Assembly (NCBI GenBank): GCA_964016985.1 | Contig: OZ024828.1 | Location: 73,157,264 to 73,221,263 of the forward strand | From: Anodontia alba | Lineage: Eukaryota > Mollusca > Bivalvia > Lucinida > Lucinidae | Length of the DNA: 64,000 bases | Reading direction: 5' to 3' | Part shown: positions 10,854 through 21,951 of the stretch, in pieces | Numbering within the stretch: the stretch's first letter is position 1 | Layout: each line of letters starts with the position of its first letter | Notes under the pieces: model-generated | Database searches by the model: none | The model's input: only the letters and a program-made list of their open reading frames with translations | What the model was told of the DNA's origin: nothing | Position numbers and translations under genes: made by a program

Positions 10854-13800
10854 CTCCACCACATAAGTGAAATCTCACAGTGAAACACATATGCTCACTA
10901 ACACTGTGATAAAACGAAGCAAATGGCGATCTGAAGTCAGAACACAAGAAAACCATAATCAGGACCACGATGGGCCCAACCACATGCTTCAAGTATAAAT
11001 TACCTGGCTGAAAATATGTATATGGCCACATAGACACATTAAGATTAGTACTATCCCATACAAAGACTCTGTCTTCAACAAAATCTTGGCCGCCTATCCA
11101 CCAGAAAGTTGGACCTGGAATATAGTTAAGAATATGTAACTTCTATTACTGATTTAATCAAATTAACTAAACAAGTTCTTCGCTGTTTCTTGCTTTGCTT
11201 AATGCAAACTGACGACTGAATATAATAATGTTTCAACAAATCTGGTTTGGTTGTCATCATCGATAATATCTGTTAAATATGAGCAACCGCGCTCAACAGA
11301 TCTTGAGCAGGAGATTGCTTGAATGGTAAGATTGCCAATTCTACACAGAACTAATATTATAACATTATAATTTTCTTCTAATTTAGATATGAATGCAATT
11401 CTATAGAAAGGTTTGTTTAGCTCATAAATTAAACGTGAAAACAGAGCTCGCTTAAGGCGCTATTAAGATGCATGAGAGAAATCGCAGTTTTTCATTATCC
11501 TGCATGAATAGATGCAATCGAAAGAAACGTTCATAAGAGAATACTATCTTGAGCTTGCCAGTAACGAGAAACATGTTATTTGCTTCTTCTAATATAGGAA
11601 ATCTGTTTGGGTTTTATGACTGATTGAATTCATTCCGTATCTTTAAACCAATGACTTAAGTGGCGTTTGACTCCAAACTGCATTCCCAGATCCTAAGGAT
11701 ACTCGTTTAAACTGACTACTAAGACTTCATTTTCAATATTAGTCTATGGCATTCAAACTATATAATAATAGGAGCAGTGCCACGCCTTCCTGGGTATAAA
11801 ATTTCAGTTATTCTGTTACAAGTAAAAGGTAAAACTGTTGGAAGATCTGACCCAAAGGTTATAAAATTTTTTTCGTGCTCAACTCAGCTGAACAAGAATT
11901 TTTTTCCTTGCTTTGAAAGTATGTCATTTTCATATTCATTAGCAGAGAAATTTTCATGCTAAGCTATGTTTAGCAAGAAAAAGTTGCAATTATTAGTAAT
12001 TTTCGATTCATTAGAAGGACAAATTTCATGATCAGCTGAGTTGAGCACGAAAACTGTCTTATAACCTTGGGACATGATTTATACACCCGCTGTAAGACCG
12101 ACTATTCTCCTCCTACAGAAAAAACTGTTTTCCTACTAGAAAACTGTAATTGAAATTACCCAGGAAATGCTAAAGTCGCGAAGCGCAGTTTCCACGAGAC
12201 ACTGAAAGAAGAAGAGTTGAGGAACAAACATTTCATAACAAAATGGCGCCTTTGCAATAACCGACGTACGAAAAAAGGAGTGCATCTCAGCTAAGTACAT
12301 ATATCCGAAGGCACATTTTCTCACGTAGCAGCTTATATGTCATTTGCACTATGAAACAATAAGTAAACAACCCAATTCTACATCAAGTAGCCTGATAAGA
12401 GCCTTTGCTGTCAGTCGATCTTTTCTCAAGTACTAAATAAATCAGGAAATCGAGACTGAAGGCTCTGATCAAACTCCTGCGGATGCGTTGTCTTATCTGC
12501 GCCTTTGCTGCCTGCAGTTGCTTCTATTGTCTCACGGTACCACTACAATAATACTTGGGTCTAGATGTGATTCCACAAACGCTTGCTCCTCCGCGGATTC
12601 AATTTCAACCAATTTGGCCCCGTCGCTGGAACAGACCGCCTTTAAAATAGAGAAAAATAAAGAAATGTAAGTGTAAGTCCACCTTGGCTGCATTCATTAA
12701 AGCGAAACACTGGTGAGTGTTTTTTTTTTTTTTTTTTTTTTGTGTGTGCTTTTTTTTTTTTTTTTTTTTTTTGTTTTTGTTTTTTTTTTTTTGTTTTTTT
12801 TTTTTTTGTTTTTGTTTTATTTATTTTTTTAAACTGTTTTGCGTCTTCTGAATGATTATTATAAAGTTTCATGTGACCTCCAATTAGAAAGTAGCCTTAT
12901 GCACGTACATGGGACTGGGTGTTAGAGGGGAATAAATTATATCAATAATTATCTATTTCATATAGAATCAAATAAAAAATATCGAAGCAGTAAAAATTCT
13001 CATATCTTTTGTTACAAACAAGCATACACAAAGTTTATTCGCATAAGCCGCCATCTTTGTTGTGCCAAACGACAGCTTGAGAATAATTAGGGGATTTCGC
13101 TACTCTCCGCCGATAACTGTCGCAACGGAAATGTTGCTTTTGTTTGGCGTGTAACGCAGCCTTTGGTTGTCGGGGTAAGAATATTTCAAATTGACAAAGA
13201 TCTTAGACGCACTGGGAATCTTTTCATATAGAAATACGTGTCTTAGGGGGGAATTGATGATCTTTCAGTGGAAGCACCTCTGTAAAACTGTTGTTTCGCG
13301 TTTCTTCTGAAAAGGTGTCTACGCTAGAAGTCTGCTCCCGTTTTGAAGAGCTTGGTGTGCAGGAATACCAGTAACAAAACAATAAATGAAATTACGTAGG
13401 AAAGCTCATGATCTCAAAGCACTGCTTTTCCGGGTCACCGATGAGGAACAAATAAAGAATAGCAACAAAAGCACAGTTGCAATAACACACATACAAACAA
13501 AGGAACTTCATGAGAACAGTCAGCAGAAACAACTACATGAGTATTTTGGCATAAACAGTCATAAAAATGTTACCTGCTGCCGACGTTTTACAAAAAAACG
13601 CATACTTACCACTAACATATGATTCTTTTTACTTTTCTTTTTCAGTAATTTGATAATTTTATGTTCAGTCTGTATTTATATATAAGTTTCTGAAATATTG
13701 TGCGCGTGAGGGAACGATACTTGGAACACCGAGTAGAAAACAACCATCAATACTTGTCTAACTTGCTTTTCACGCTATATTTTATAAACATGCAGTCTTC

Positions 13801-16374
13801 TTTATTCAATACCTCAATATGTAGAAAGACCAGGCGCCGAGTTTATAAACCTTTTTTTTTGTGTGTGCTCAACTCAGCCAAGCCTGAAATTTGCCCTCCT
13901 GATAAATCTCAAATGACAAACAATTGCAAATTCTTCAGCTGAGCACAGAGCTAGGACTGGGTACTTTAACTACAGTTTGAATTAGGCTGGAACCAAGTCA
14001 AGCCCAATGACATCAATATGTGATGTTGAACACCTTTTCATGCTTCCCTGACTTTTTAACATGTTATAAGACCTTTAGTAATAAGTCTAAGCTCAACATA
14101 CCAAAGTCGTGTTTTCTAAAATTCAGAATCGATATACATAAAGGAAAATTTAGGATTGTTCAGACAGACATGAGACAAAACTAAATGTGGTGTAATCACA
14201 CTTCTATGGAAAGTAAGAATTACTTGGTCAGCATGCTACGCCCACCATACTTATCAGCTTGAACATAGATTTAGAAAAGTACGGGAATAATAATGTCCGG
14301 CTTCGCTGTGGCAAAAACATGAGGCATAAATCTGGAAACAGGCACATTGTAGGTATTGACAATTTCATGATGTAACTGGGGCGGCTAGGCAGCTCAGTTA
14401 AATTACGAGAGAGAGAGAAGTTGAAGCCAACCATGAGTATGATTTTTATTGACCTAATGCTCGTGGTTGACTACTGATATGTTTCATGGATTACTGACAT
14501 TGGTCAGTTCGACGTTTAGACGCCAGCTACATCTATGGAAGTGAACCCGTTAAATGCATCACTACCTGACCAATAATGCATTTTTCGCTCACATATACAC
14601 TTTCGTGCGTAAAACTTAATTTAGGATTCTGTTCCAAGGCAGTATTTCTATTGCAGTCGCTACTGTTTTATTTCGTATTGTCGTTCTTTTTTTTTTTTTT
14701 TTTTTTTGTCATTTAACTTTTATCCAATGCCTTGGAAGAGATGTGCTTGTAGCCTCTCATGTATATCTCCCGTTTAATTTTGTTCCAGAAACTTGGATGG
14801 CAATCCTATTGTGTAAGAAATTAAATCTTTTCAGTATATCTTTCCATCAATTACATAACTTGTCAAATATTACCACTACGGAGTTTATTAGTGTCACATG
14901 TCAAGACTTTTATTATTATAAGTGATGACAGACATAACCGGGCTTAGTGCACTTATATACGTATAGTGGCATTTACAAACACTAAAACTCAGATCAAACT
15001 GAGCATTCGTTCCACCTGGTCGAGATGTTTGTTGTACGCCTGGGGTGTGCCTGACTACCGTAAATTCTATCTGCAAAAACAAAATGCTATTATTGTCCTT
15101 TCATAATATATTACAACAGTATACTGTATGAACATACCTTTGCATCATGCCATGAAATTTCTGGAGATGCCACAAAGCGGTAACAAGAGCTACCAAATGG
15201 CATCACAAACTCTGCCGGTGCCGCTGAAAGATACAGATTATATTATTACCTAAGGAGTCCTTGTTTCGACACTGTCCGTGCCCTCGGGTGTTCAGTTAGC
15301 ATGTCGACACACCTGTACTGTACTTAATCTAACAAATGGGAGAGACAGGCCAGAGCCACAGAATCGGGTGTCTGATCAAAGTCTACATTGTTTGCCACCC
15401 ATCCAGCAGTTTTAGACATATCAATAGGTAGTAAAATAGACAAGCTCAAATTTAAAGACAGATATAGTACTGATAGGGTATTCCAATGTAAAAAGGTAAA
15501 TGCAATGTATGTAATAAATTGTTTAATTATGTCTGGATAAAAGCTGTATTAACATTTTACATAACACAGGAAAAAGAGGAGAGGGAAAGCGTACAATGTT
15601 ATTAGGCCACTAACTGATTTATTTAAAACATGGTCATAAAAAGTCAACTTATTAATGACGTTGGAAACTTATGTATACCACGTTAGCTGCAGTGTTTCTC
15701 ATGTCAGGTCTTATCATTATTCAATTTGCTGTATTTAAACATCGATGTCAGAAGAATGAAACGTCTGTAGGATGAAAAAAATAACTGTCTTCAATTTATT
15801 AAGAAACTTGCTATGGCTGCATGATTCCTGATGTCAATAAATTATACTAGCCCAAAAAAACGAAAAGCAACACTACAAAATTGCAAAAGAAATGAAAACT
15901 TATCACTTATGATTGTAAAAATGATCTACTTTGCAACACGTGCATGTAAATCAACAAATTAGGGTTTACATGAATTGTTTATTCCTCGCATATAAAGTAT
16001 ACATGCAAAGAACTGTGGACCAACACGATAATAATTTTGCCTACTTTTAATTCCAAATGTCCGTTCTGCAAGAGCTAAAAATGACAATTACAATTGTAAC
16101 AAAAATTGTCGGACGTACTACTCTATTTTCTTACCAGGCGCTGAAAATCAAAATTTCTATTAGTTGGTCCAATGATATCTGATCAAGAACAGAAATGAGC
16201 CGGGATCATCTTTCCCTACAAGATTGCATGTGCTCAGCGAAGACTCAGATCAGCCTGTGTGGATGTGCAGACTGATCTGAGTCTTCGCTATCTGCCTGAA
16301 GATCGTGCTAAGGGGCTTTGCAAACTGCATTGCTACATATGAAGAGACTCAAGAAAAAACGAGTCTCCGATTTT

Positions 16375-16427
<53 letters not shown>

Positions 16428-18101
16428 CTTTGTTTCCATAGGCAACCTTTTAGATTTTTACAACGGTATATCCTTGGCTACCCACAGAGTGCCCTGAAGA
16501 CACTGATCAGACTGTGCGGATGAGCAGCCTGATCTGACTTCGCTGGGTGCCCATGCAAGTTTGTGCCTCGGCTCAAATGTCTCATAATACCGTATTTGAC
16601 CTAATTACCACACTGTGCTGTTAAACTTTCAAGAATTAGTGGGAAATATATAGTAAATATCTTACTATTAAGGGCAAACTTAAAAGGAATATGAGCAGCC
16701 GAATTTCTGATGGGAGTATTTAATGATGCATATGTGATTCTGATTTTCTTTATAAAAGCATTGTTGATACTCATTTGGATTACCTCGACAGGTGTATAAA
16801 AGCATATATTTATAAAAGAATATACGACTTGTTTAGGCAATTTTGATGAGTACTCACAACATATGCTATTATAAAGAAGCAGATAATATTACATGGACTG
16901 CAATCTGAAGCCTACGAAATTGTTTGTGCGTTTATATGTGCTGTAATAAGGTCGAATACGTTACTGAGTATATGCGATCACCTACAAGTACAGATGAGTT
17001 CAGCTCCGTCCCATTGCCCGTCCAGCTGACATGTTCTAACGCTGTTCCCGCCGCTGCTAACAAAACATGGGTCACAGGTGTAGGTTGCTGTATCGCCTGG
17101 AACAGCTCCGGCAGAATGGCTGACTGTACCATTGGCTGGAGCGTTGAGCGTTGCACAACTAACTATACAAAAGAAACAAAATGAACACCGACAATGAGTG
17201 TTTAACTTACATCAAAATACTATTATCTAGTTTATCAGCCTTTAAATGACATGCTTTTGTATTTTGAGAATCAAGATTTATTTATAAAAGCGTAATCAAA
17301 TGTATTGTTTCTTAACCCTTATTCTGCTGCATTTTCTTCAGAGCTGGGTCTACAGAAGGGGTACACTTACCTGAGCACCTGAATGTGGTTAAAGCGGGAA
17401 GTATTTAACAACTTGCGATAACACATCTATCATTTGTGTACATTTATCACCGCAAGTGTTTAAAGTAGAGTCCGCGTGGTTGGCACCAGAGCCTATTAGA
17501 TCGGACAAAGGTGTAACCGAATAAAAAAAGAACAGAAAGTGGTGAAAATTGACTGTGATTTGGGAGGATTTTTTTGTTTTCACTGATTGGCCTCGAAAGC
17601 TGACGAACGAAGGTTTGTGATAAACTACATTTCCTCCATTGTCGGACAACCTACGGAACTAAACGATGAATTTTGTTCCTGGAGGGTCTGAGATGCTCTC
17701 AAATAAGCCTATAGCCTGAGAGAGTATACAGAAGCGATCAGCAAGATAAGAGTTACATTACACGAAACACGTATCAGTAGCCTGGTATTTGATCATTTCG
17801 CCTTTTGATAACAGTAGCAGCAATAGTATAAGTGTCACCTGTAGATACCTTTTGTTTAACCTATTTTAAACTTCATAAGCTCATCCACACTATACATTGG
17901 AAAAGTCGAATTTCAATTTCAGGTATGTCTGACTTTGCAATATGTCAAGCTAGAAAAATGGCTAAACTATTTGCAAGTAGTGGAGGCCCTGATCAAAGAT
18001 GCCGCATTCTACGGCGTCTGATCTGGGTCTGCACTGTTTGTCAATTAACTTTTTTATACGGGTCCAGACTAAAAAGGGTAAACGATATTTTTTTATTATT
18101 A

Positions 18102-18132
<31 letters not shown>

Positions 18133-18841
18133 TTATTGCTAAATGCCTCTAAAAATTGAAGATTATTTTACTGCAAGGACGTTTATTTATATCTAAAAAT
18201 TGAAAATCTGATTAATATTCAAAATGGCGGCAGATATAAAACACAGATATAAAAGCACATTTAGGATTCAATGATTTTTCTTTATTTCTCAACCGACTTT
18301 TATTACATTTGCGCCAAGATGCTCGTTTTCTGAAGCTGTACAGATCCCTATTTAGAAGGGGGCAAAATCAATTTTGGTAGAGTGAAAGTGTATTCCTTCA
18401 CCTAAATATGAATAAGGGAGACATTGATGTTTAAACGTTTAAACGTCCTATTGGGACATAAAAAAAACAAACTATAAAACATCTCACTTGGTGTAGTCGT
18501 TAATGTAGTGGTGGACGCTGTCGTTGTTAACGTTGTTGTCGTAGGTTCGACTGTTGTCGTTGTGGCTATTGTTGTCGTTGTGGACATTGCTGTCGTTGAT
18601 TGTTCTAGTGTCGTCGTTGTTTGTGATGCTACTAGACCTGCTGTACCGGTGTCTTGTTGTACATCCCTGCCAGCTGCAAATATACTTTACCATGACTTCA
18701 AAAAAAAAAGAAGTCTATTGCGTTAACAGGTGTATATAATGTGTACCCTTATGCTCCCGTGTAATATATAGTGAAATGAGGGGTAAGCAGGGGTCTCCAT
18801 AATTAGGCACATTCTCGGAATTTTGCAGTTCTTAAAGCAAC

Positions 18842-18900
<59 letters not shown>

Positions 18901-20478
18901 GTTGTTGTTGTTGTTACTTTTTGTTACTTTATTTTTACTTCATGAATCTGTAATCATTGGATTAACTAAAGTATTCCTTTTTTCCTTATTATGTTTAAAA
19001 TACTATGGCTTACGTTACTCTGGATAAGAGGAATATTAAGGTAAATATTTTTTTTCTTTTTTTTTTTTTTTTTTTTTTTTTTGTATTTCTTCCTACATGA
19101 AAAAAAAAACATATATTGTGGATACTTATTTTTTTCTTTTTTATATGTGGATGTTTGTCTATGTAGCAGAATAATATCAGAGTGCCCAATTCCCATGTCA
19201 TGATTTTACAAAATATACCTGTCGACCATTTTAAAAAGCTTGACCTGTTCTGATGACTTAGATATTAGTGCGCGTTACCTAAACTCATTACGTCAACACA
19301 CGTGAAAAATATACTTCCAAGCTATCTCACTGAATAAGACCTGTTTTTAACCATAACGTAATTTTATCTGGTTATCTCCTTTACCTAGCGGTATGTAAGC
19401 CATGGGATAGGGAGAAATCTGGGCCCAGTTGTTCAAAACATCGTTAGCTTAACGAGCTCGTTAGTGGTCAAAACGTTAACTGTTCTAGTCTACTCACATT
19501 TTTTTCAGCAAAAATATTATCATATATGCAATATTTGATGATCAAAATTTTAACGATACGTTAACTAACAACATCGTTAGTTTTGAACAGCTGGGCCCAG
19601 TTTTTTATTAAGCGTATTGAAGCATATCCATGCAGCATAAAAGATTGACAGGACTAACAGAAGAAGCTGAAATCAGATTTTAAAAGCTGAAAAAAATCTA
19701 AACTTTGGTTAATAATGTACCCCTTTATATTCTATTTCCACTAAATATTAATGGGATATTATTAAAAACATTAGGACGTATTGTTGCAATATAAAATAAA
19801 GGGAAAAAAATGAAATCAGACATTAAAAGTTAAAGCTTTTCCTTAATAATTAATAATGTATACCCATGTTTACCTATATTTACATCATATATATTATGGG
19901 GGGATTTCGGCGGCACACATTTCAGAGACTTGTTAACATAATGTCTCTCACAAACTCATACAAATTTTATCCGAAACACAGCATTTCCCACAAAATTGCA
20001 TGTGCGCCATGTGAAGTCACAGATCAGCCTACGCTTTCGCGCTGATCTAAGTCTTCGTTGGGCCATGTGAAGTCACAGATCAGCCTACGCATTCGCGCTG
20101 ATCTAAGTCTTCGTTGGGCCATGTGAAGTCACAGCTCAGCCTACGCATTCGCGCTGATCAAAGTCTTCGTTGAGCCATGTGAAGTCACAGATCAGCCTAC
20201 GCATCCGCGCTGATCTAAGTCTTCGTTGGGCCATGTGAAGTCACAGATCAGCCTACGCTTTCGCGCTGATCTAAGTCTTCGTTGGGCCATGTGAAGTCAC
20301 AGATCAGCCTACGCATTCGCGCTGATCTAAGTCTTCGTTGGGCTAAGTCGGGCTGAATTCTGGCTTAATTCTGAATACATGTACTTGTCATGAGTATTGC
20401 AAGTTGTGACCTACCTTTATAAAACAATAAATAGATAAAAACGGCCAAGGCCACGAATGCATTCATTTGTGATAGCAT
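10801..20478 (-). CDS. Sushi + C-type lectin-like protein gene (7 exons)
   Basis: Gene model assembled by eye. Exons, in order of transcription: 20478-20415, 18673-18488, 17162-16986, 15223-15138, 12639-12555, 11114-11004, 10853-10801. The phases agree at every junction (1,1,1,0,1,1) and the total is 762 nt, i.e. 253 residues plus a stop. Predicted order: hydrophobic N-terminus (signal peptide or signal anchor), threonine-rich stalk of about 60 residues, one Sushi/CCP domain, then a C-type lectin-like domain. Such proteins are typically extracellular or surface glycan-binding or recognition proteins; the ligand here is unknown. The lectin domain lacks its last ~25 residues (WND region and two cysteines). 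First exon and last exon are the least certain; the four middle exons with domain signatures are strong. Introns hold MITEs, microsatellites and a 56-bp array. Alternative: a recently decayed paralogue. No transcript evidence is available here. Confidence 0.75.
11004..11114 (-). CDS. Exon 6: C-type lectin-like domain core
   Basis: 111 nt, phase 1-1; acceptor TATATTCCAG|GTCC, donor CCAG|GTAATT. It encodes PTFWWIGGQDFVEDRVFVWD, then STNLNVSMW, then PYTYFQP. WWIGGQD...E..FVWDST..N is the WIG core of the lectin fold. The reading frame stays open past the donor for the whole 150-nt stretch to the next exon, so retention of that short intron would not break the frame. Confidence 0.85.
11851..12073. 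mobile_element. MITE family F (AAGGTTATAAAA...), copy 1
   Basis: Inverted ends CCAAAGGTTATAAAATTTTT and GTCTTATAACCTTGGG. The interior contains inverted GTGCTCAACTCAGCTGA and TTAGCAGAGAAATTTTCATG motifs. Lies in the intron between exons 5 and 6 of the lectin gene. Relatives at 23.13-23.37 and 60.82-61.38 kb. Confidence 0.7.
12555..12639 (-). CDS. Exon 5: C-type lectin-like domain, second segment
   Basis: 85 nt, phase 0 in and phase 1 out; acceptor TATTTTAAAG|GCGG, donor CCAA|GTATTA. It encodes AVCSSDGAKLVEIESAEEQ and then AFVESHLDP. This is the C1 cysteine plus the GA.L..I.S..E..F helix-2 region of the fold, and it continues exactly from the SWHDAK end of exon 4. A long poly-T tract (poly-A in the sense of the gene) lies about 80 bp upstream in the intron. 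Confidence 0.85.
12719..12832. repeat. Long T-rich tract
   Basis: About 110 bp of T runs broken by G. Low-complexity; the Lys-rich minus-strand frame is an artefact of it. Lies in an intron of the lectin gene. Confidence 0.9.
13030..14740. other. Intronic stretch, little recognised
   Basis: Mostly unrecognised AT-rich DNA in the intron between exons 4 and 5. A segment at about 13380-13520 (AAAGCACTGC.TTTCCGGG, then AACAAA and AACACACA) is loosely similar to 7450-7560 and 12140-12290, hinting at an old dispersed repeat. A fragment of family F lies at about 13855-13940, and a pure T tract at 14690-14708. Confidence 0.4.
15138..15223 (-). CDS. Exon 4: start of C-type lectin-like domain
   Basis: 86 nt between acceptor TATCTTTCAG|CGGC and donor CAAAG|GTATGT, phase 1 in and phase 0 out. 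It encodes APAEFVMPFGSSCYRFV then ASPEISWHDAK. The pattern SCYRF...SWHDAK is the first beta strand and first helix of a C-type lectin-like domain. The exon joins the Sushi exon through a split Ser codon. The other two frames carry stops. Confidence 0.85.
16195..16585. mobile_element. GATCAG palindromic MITE (family D) interrupted by another repeat
   Basis: Outer parts are a normal family D element: GCGAAGACTCAGATCAGCCT/CTGATCTGAGTCTTCGC in the left half and ACTGATCAGACTGTGCGGAT in the right half, with ends GAGCCGGG... and ...GCCTCGGCTC. The middle (about 16308-16445) is a copy of another repeat (CTTTGCAAACTGCATTGCTA, GAGTCTCCGATTTTCT, TTCTTTGTTTCCA) containing the GT microsatellite. Confidence 0.6.
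16377..16426. repeat. (GT)n microsatellite
   Basis: About 25 uninterrupted GT units inside the repeat that splits the family D element. Confidence 0.95.
16986..17162 (-). CDS. Exon 3: Sushi/CCP domain
   Basis: A whole Sushi (complement control protein) domain in one 177-nt exon, phase 1-1, the usual arrangement for this module. Acceptor follows a pyrimidine tract (TTTCTTTTGTATAG); donor is T|GTAGGT. Signatures in order: SCATLNAPANGTV, then DTATYTCDPCF, then SVRTCQLDGQWDG, then LICT. The four canonical cysteines and the tryptophan are all present. Where most family members have CDxGY, this has CDPCF, giving an odd fifth cysteine that could pair with another chain. Family members bind proteins or act as spacers; the partner here cannot be told. 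Confidence 0.88.
17975..18047. repeat. GATCAG-type hairpin repeat in intron 2
   Basis: CCCTGATCAAAGATGCCGC and GCGGCGTCTGATCTGGG are the two arms; a member of the same set as 1176-1243. A 26-base T run follows at 18096-18129. Confidence 0.55.
18488..18673 (-). CDS. Exon 2: threonine-rich mucin-like stalk
   Basis: Bounded by an acceptor (TATATTTGCAG|CTGG) and a donor (CCAA|GTGAGA); 186 nt, phase 1 at both ends. Sixty-one complete codons begin GRDVQQDTGTAGLVASQ and then become runs of TTTT broken by I, V, L, E and P. Such Thr-rich segments are usually O-glycosylated spacers holding a domain away from the membrane. The repetitive ACA/ACG coding makes this exon prone to length variation. In the opposite strand it gives a Val-rich open frame that I regard as a shadow. 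Confidence 0.72.
18843..18897. repeat. (TG)n microsatellite
   Basis: About 27 TG units followed by (TTG)n. Lies in intron 1 of the lectin gene about 170 bp before exon 2. Confidence 0.95.
19419..19600. mobile_element. Inverted-repeat MITE, CTGGGCCCAGTTGTTCAAAA ends
   Basis: Left end CTGGGCCCAGTTGTTCAAAA and right end TTTTGAACAGCTGGGCCCAG are inverse copies, followed inward by ATCGTTAG on both sides. About 180 bp, no coding capacity, in intron 1. Confidence 0.75.
20006..20341. repeat. Six-unit 56-bp tandem array of palindromic units
   Basis: GCCATGTGAAGTCACAG recurs at 20006, 20062, 20118, 20174, 20230 and 20286, an exact 56-bp period. Every unit contains the short palindrome AGATCAGCCTACGC..TCGCGCTGATCT and then AAGTCTTCGTTG. 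The units are nearly identical. It looks like one half of a family D MITE amplified in tandem. It ends about 75 bp before the donor of candidate exon 1. Confidence 0.92.
20415..20478 (-). CDS. Candidate exon 1: hydrophobic leader of lectin gene
   Basis: Reads MLSQMNAFVALAVFIYLLFYK and ends with one extra base at a consensus donor (AAAG|GTAGGT), so phase 1, as the next exon needs. The run from residue 6 to 20 is hydrophobic, as in a signal peptide or signal anchor. The frame is open further upstream with a Met at 20547, so the start is not settled; I chose the Met nearest the hydrophobic core. Two rival first exons lie at 26.1 and 28.6 kb. Confidence 0.5.
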
Positions 20479-21041
20479 TGTTTCCGCGAATAAATTCCTA
20501 GCACAAACTCCCTTCCTAATATTCTGACTTGAAAATAGAGTGATCACCGTAACAAATAATATGCATATCTACACATCTTTGGTCCAGTTAAATAATATAT
20601 TTTTGTTGTTTATAGACAAATACTATTATACACCTAACAGTTATTTTGCATTGATCTAACATATAAAATATTTATTTTCGTACGGTTTTTGAAGCTGCAA
20701 GCTCGAAGACAAACACTCTAAAATATCATAAAGGCAAAACTCAGCAAAATCAAACAACTGCATCGACAAAAATTGTAAGGAACATGATCACGGTAGAAGT
20801 TTTATCTGTCATTTTTCATTGAAATGGTTAAATGCAGTAACAAAAATAATTTAACGAATAACAAACAGTATTTGCTAAGTGGCAAAGGAACCTTTTAATG
20901 CTTAAAGTGCTACTTACAACTGCAGCAAAGATTTCATTTTTTCTTTTATATTGTTTTTTTTTTTTTTGTTTTTTTGTTTTTTTTTTATTTTTTTTTTTTT
21001 TTAGTGAAAATAAGACGGCGTTTCTTGTAAATTATTTGTTA

Positions 21042-21329
21042 CATCACGAAAACACGCCTATATAATTTTGACCCCCTTAAACTCCACTTTTATATAGTAA
21101 AATTGGGGTTTACAGGGGTATACATTATTTTTATTATTTTGCTAAAAGCATAGATTGTGAGTACTCGTTAGAACCGCCTCACCGAGGCGGTTCTAACGAG
21201 TACCCACAATCTATGTTTTGAGAAAAAATATGAAAAATATCAGAATTTTTTATCTGAAAATTTTCCTTTTTTTTTTTTTTTTTGGTTGTGAAATTTTCAA
21301 AATATTTGAATAGGCGTGTTTTCGTAATG
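21042..21329 (+). mobile_element. MITE family A, copy 2
   Basis: CATCACGAAAACACGCCTAT at the left, ATAGGCGTGTTTTCGTAATG at the right. Central hairpin around AGAACCGCCTCACCGAGGCG. Same orientation as the next copy, 117 bp away. Confidence 0.9.
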
Positions 21330-21446
21330 AGAATAAGGCTTGACAGCTCATGTAAACCGTCTTTCTCTGTAAAGATTTATGCAAATAAGATACTGCTTCA
21401 ACCAAATACCAAGTCGCACATTCTCTGTAAAATAAGAATTGAAAAA

Positions 21447-21728
21447 CATCACGAAAACATACCTATATAATTTTGACCCCCTTAAACCCCACTTTTATAT
21501 TGTAAAACTGGGGTTTACAGGGGTATACATAATTTTTCATATTTCTGCTCAAAAACATAGATTGTGGGTAATCGTTAGAACCGCCTCGGCGAGGCGGTTC
21601 TAACGAGTACCCACAATCTATGTTTTGAGAAAAAATATGAAAAATATCAGAATTTTTTATCTGAAAATTTTCCTTTTTTTTTTGTTGTGAAATTTTCAAT
21701 ATATTTGAATAGGCGTGTTTTCGTAATG
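21447..21728 (+). mobile_element. MITE family A, copy 3
   Basis: Nearly the same as copy 2: CATCACGAAAACATACCTAT ... GGCGTGTTTTCGTAATG, central hairpin around AACCGCCTCGGCGAGGCGG. Confidence 0.9.
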
Positions 21729-21951
21729 AATAAATAACAACAACAATTTAATATGTCGTCTGCTACACTTTTGCTTTAGTGGGTAGAAAAAGGCTAAATT
21801 TAATCATATTGATTTTCTTACATTTTCTACAATGGAGACAATTTTTGTGACTTCCTGTTTCCTTTCCCGTGCACCAAGTCCCATCTGAAAACTTAAAAAG
21901 GGGGTCTACTCTAAAAGCAAAGAAGCAATTATTAGGGGTTTTATTTCTGTC

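Noticed and set aside
14894..15082. Minus frame following exon 4 (IEFTVVRHTPGVQQTSRPGG) as the next lectin exon
   Set aside because: It has an acceptor-like start and the right phase but no lectin features, while the segment at 12639-12555 continues the domain perfectly. It looks like a dispersed repeat fragment.
17389..17649. Minus frame ending TCGDKCTQMIDVLSQVVKYF as an extra exon between the stalk and the Sushi exon
   Set aside because: It looks somewhat protein-like, but I could not find a matching acceptor and donor pair in phase, and the stalk and Sushi exons already join cleanly.
18508..18726. Val-rich plus-strand frame
   Set aside because: It is the reverse complement of the threonine-rich exon of the minus-strand lectin gene.
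19985..20345. The regularly spaced 56-bp palindromic units as a CRISPR array
   Set aside because: There are no unique spacers, the whole 56-bp unit is repeated, and the setting is a eukaryotic intron.
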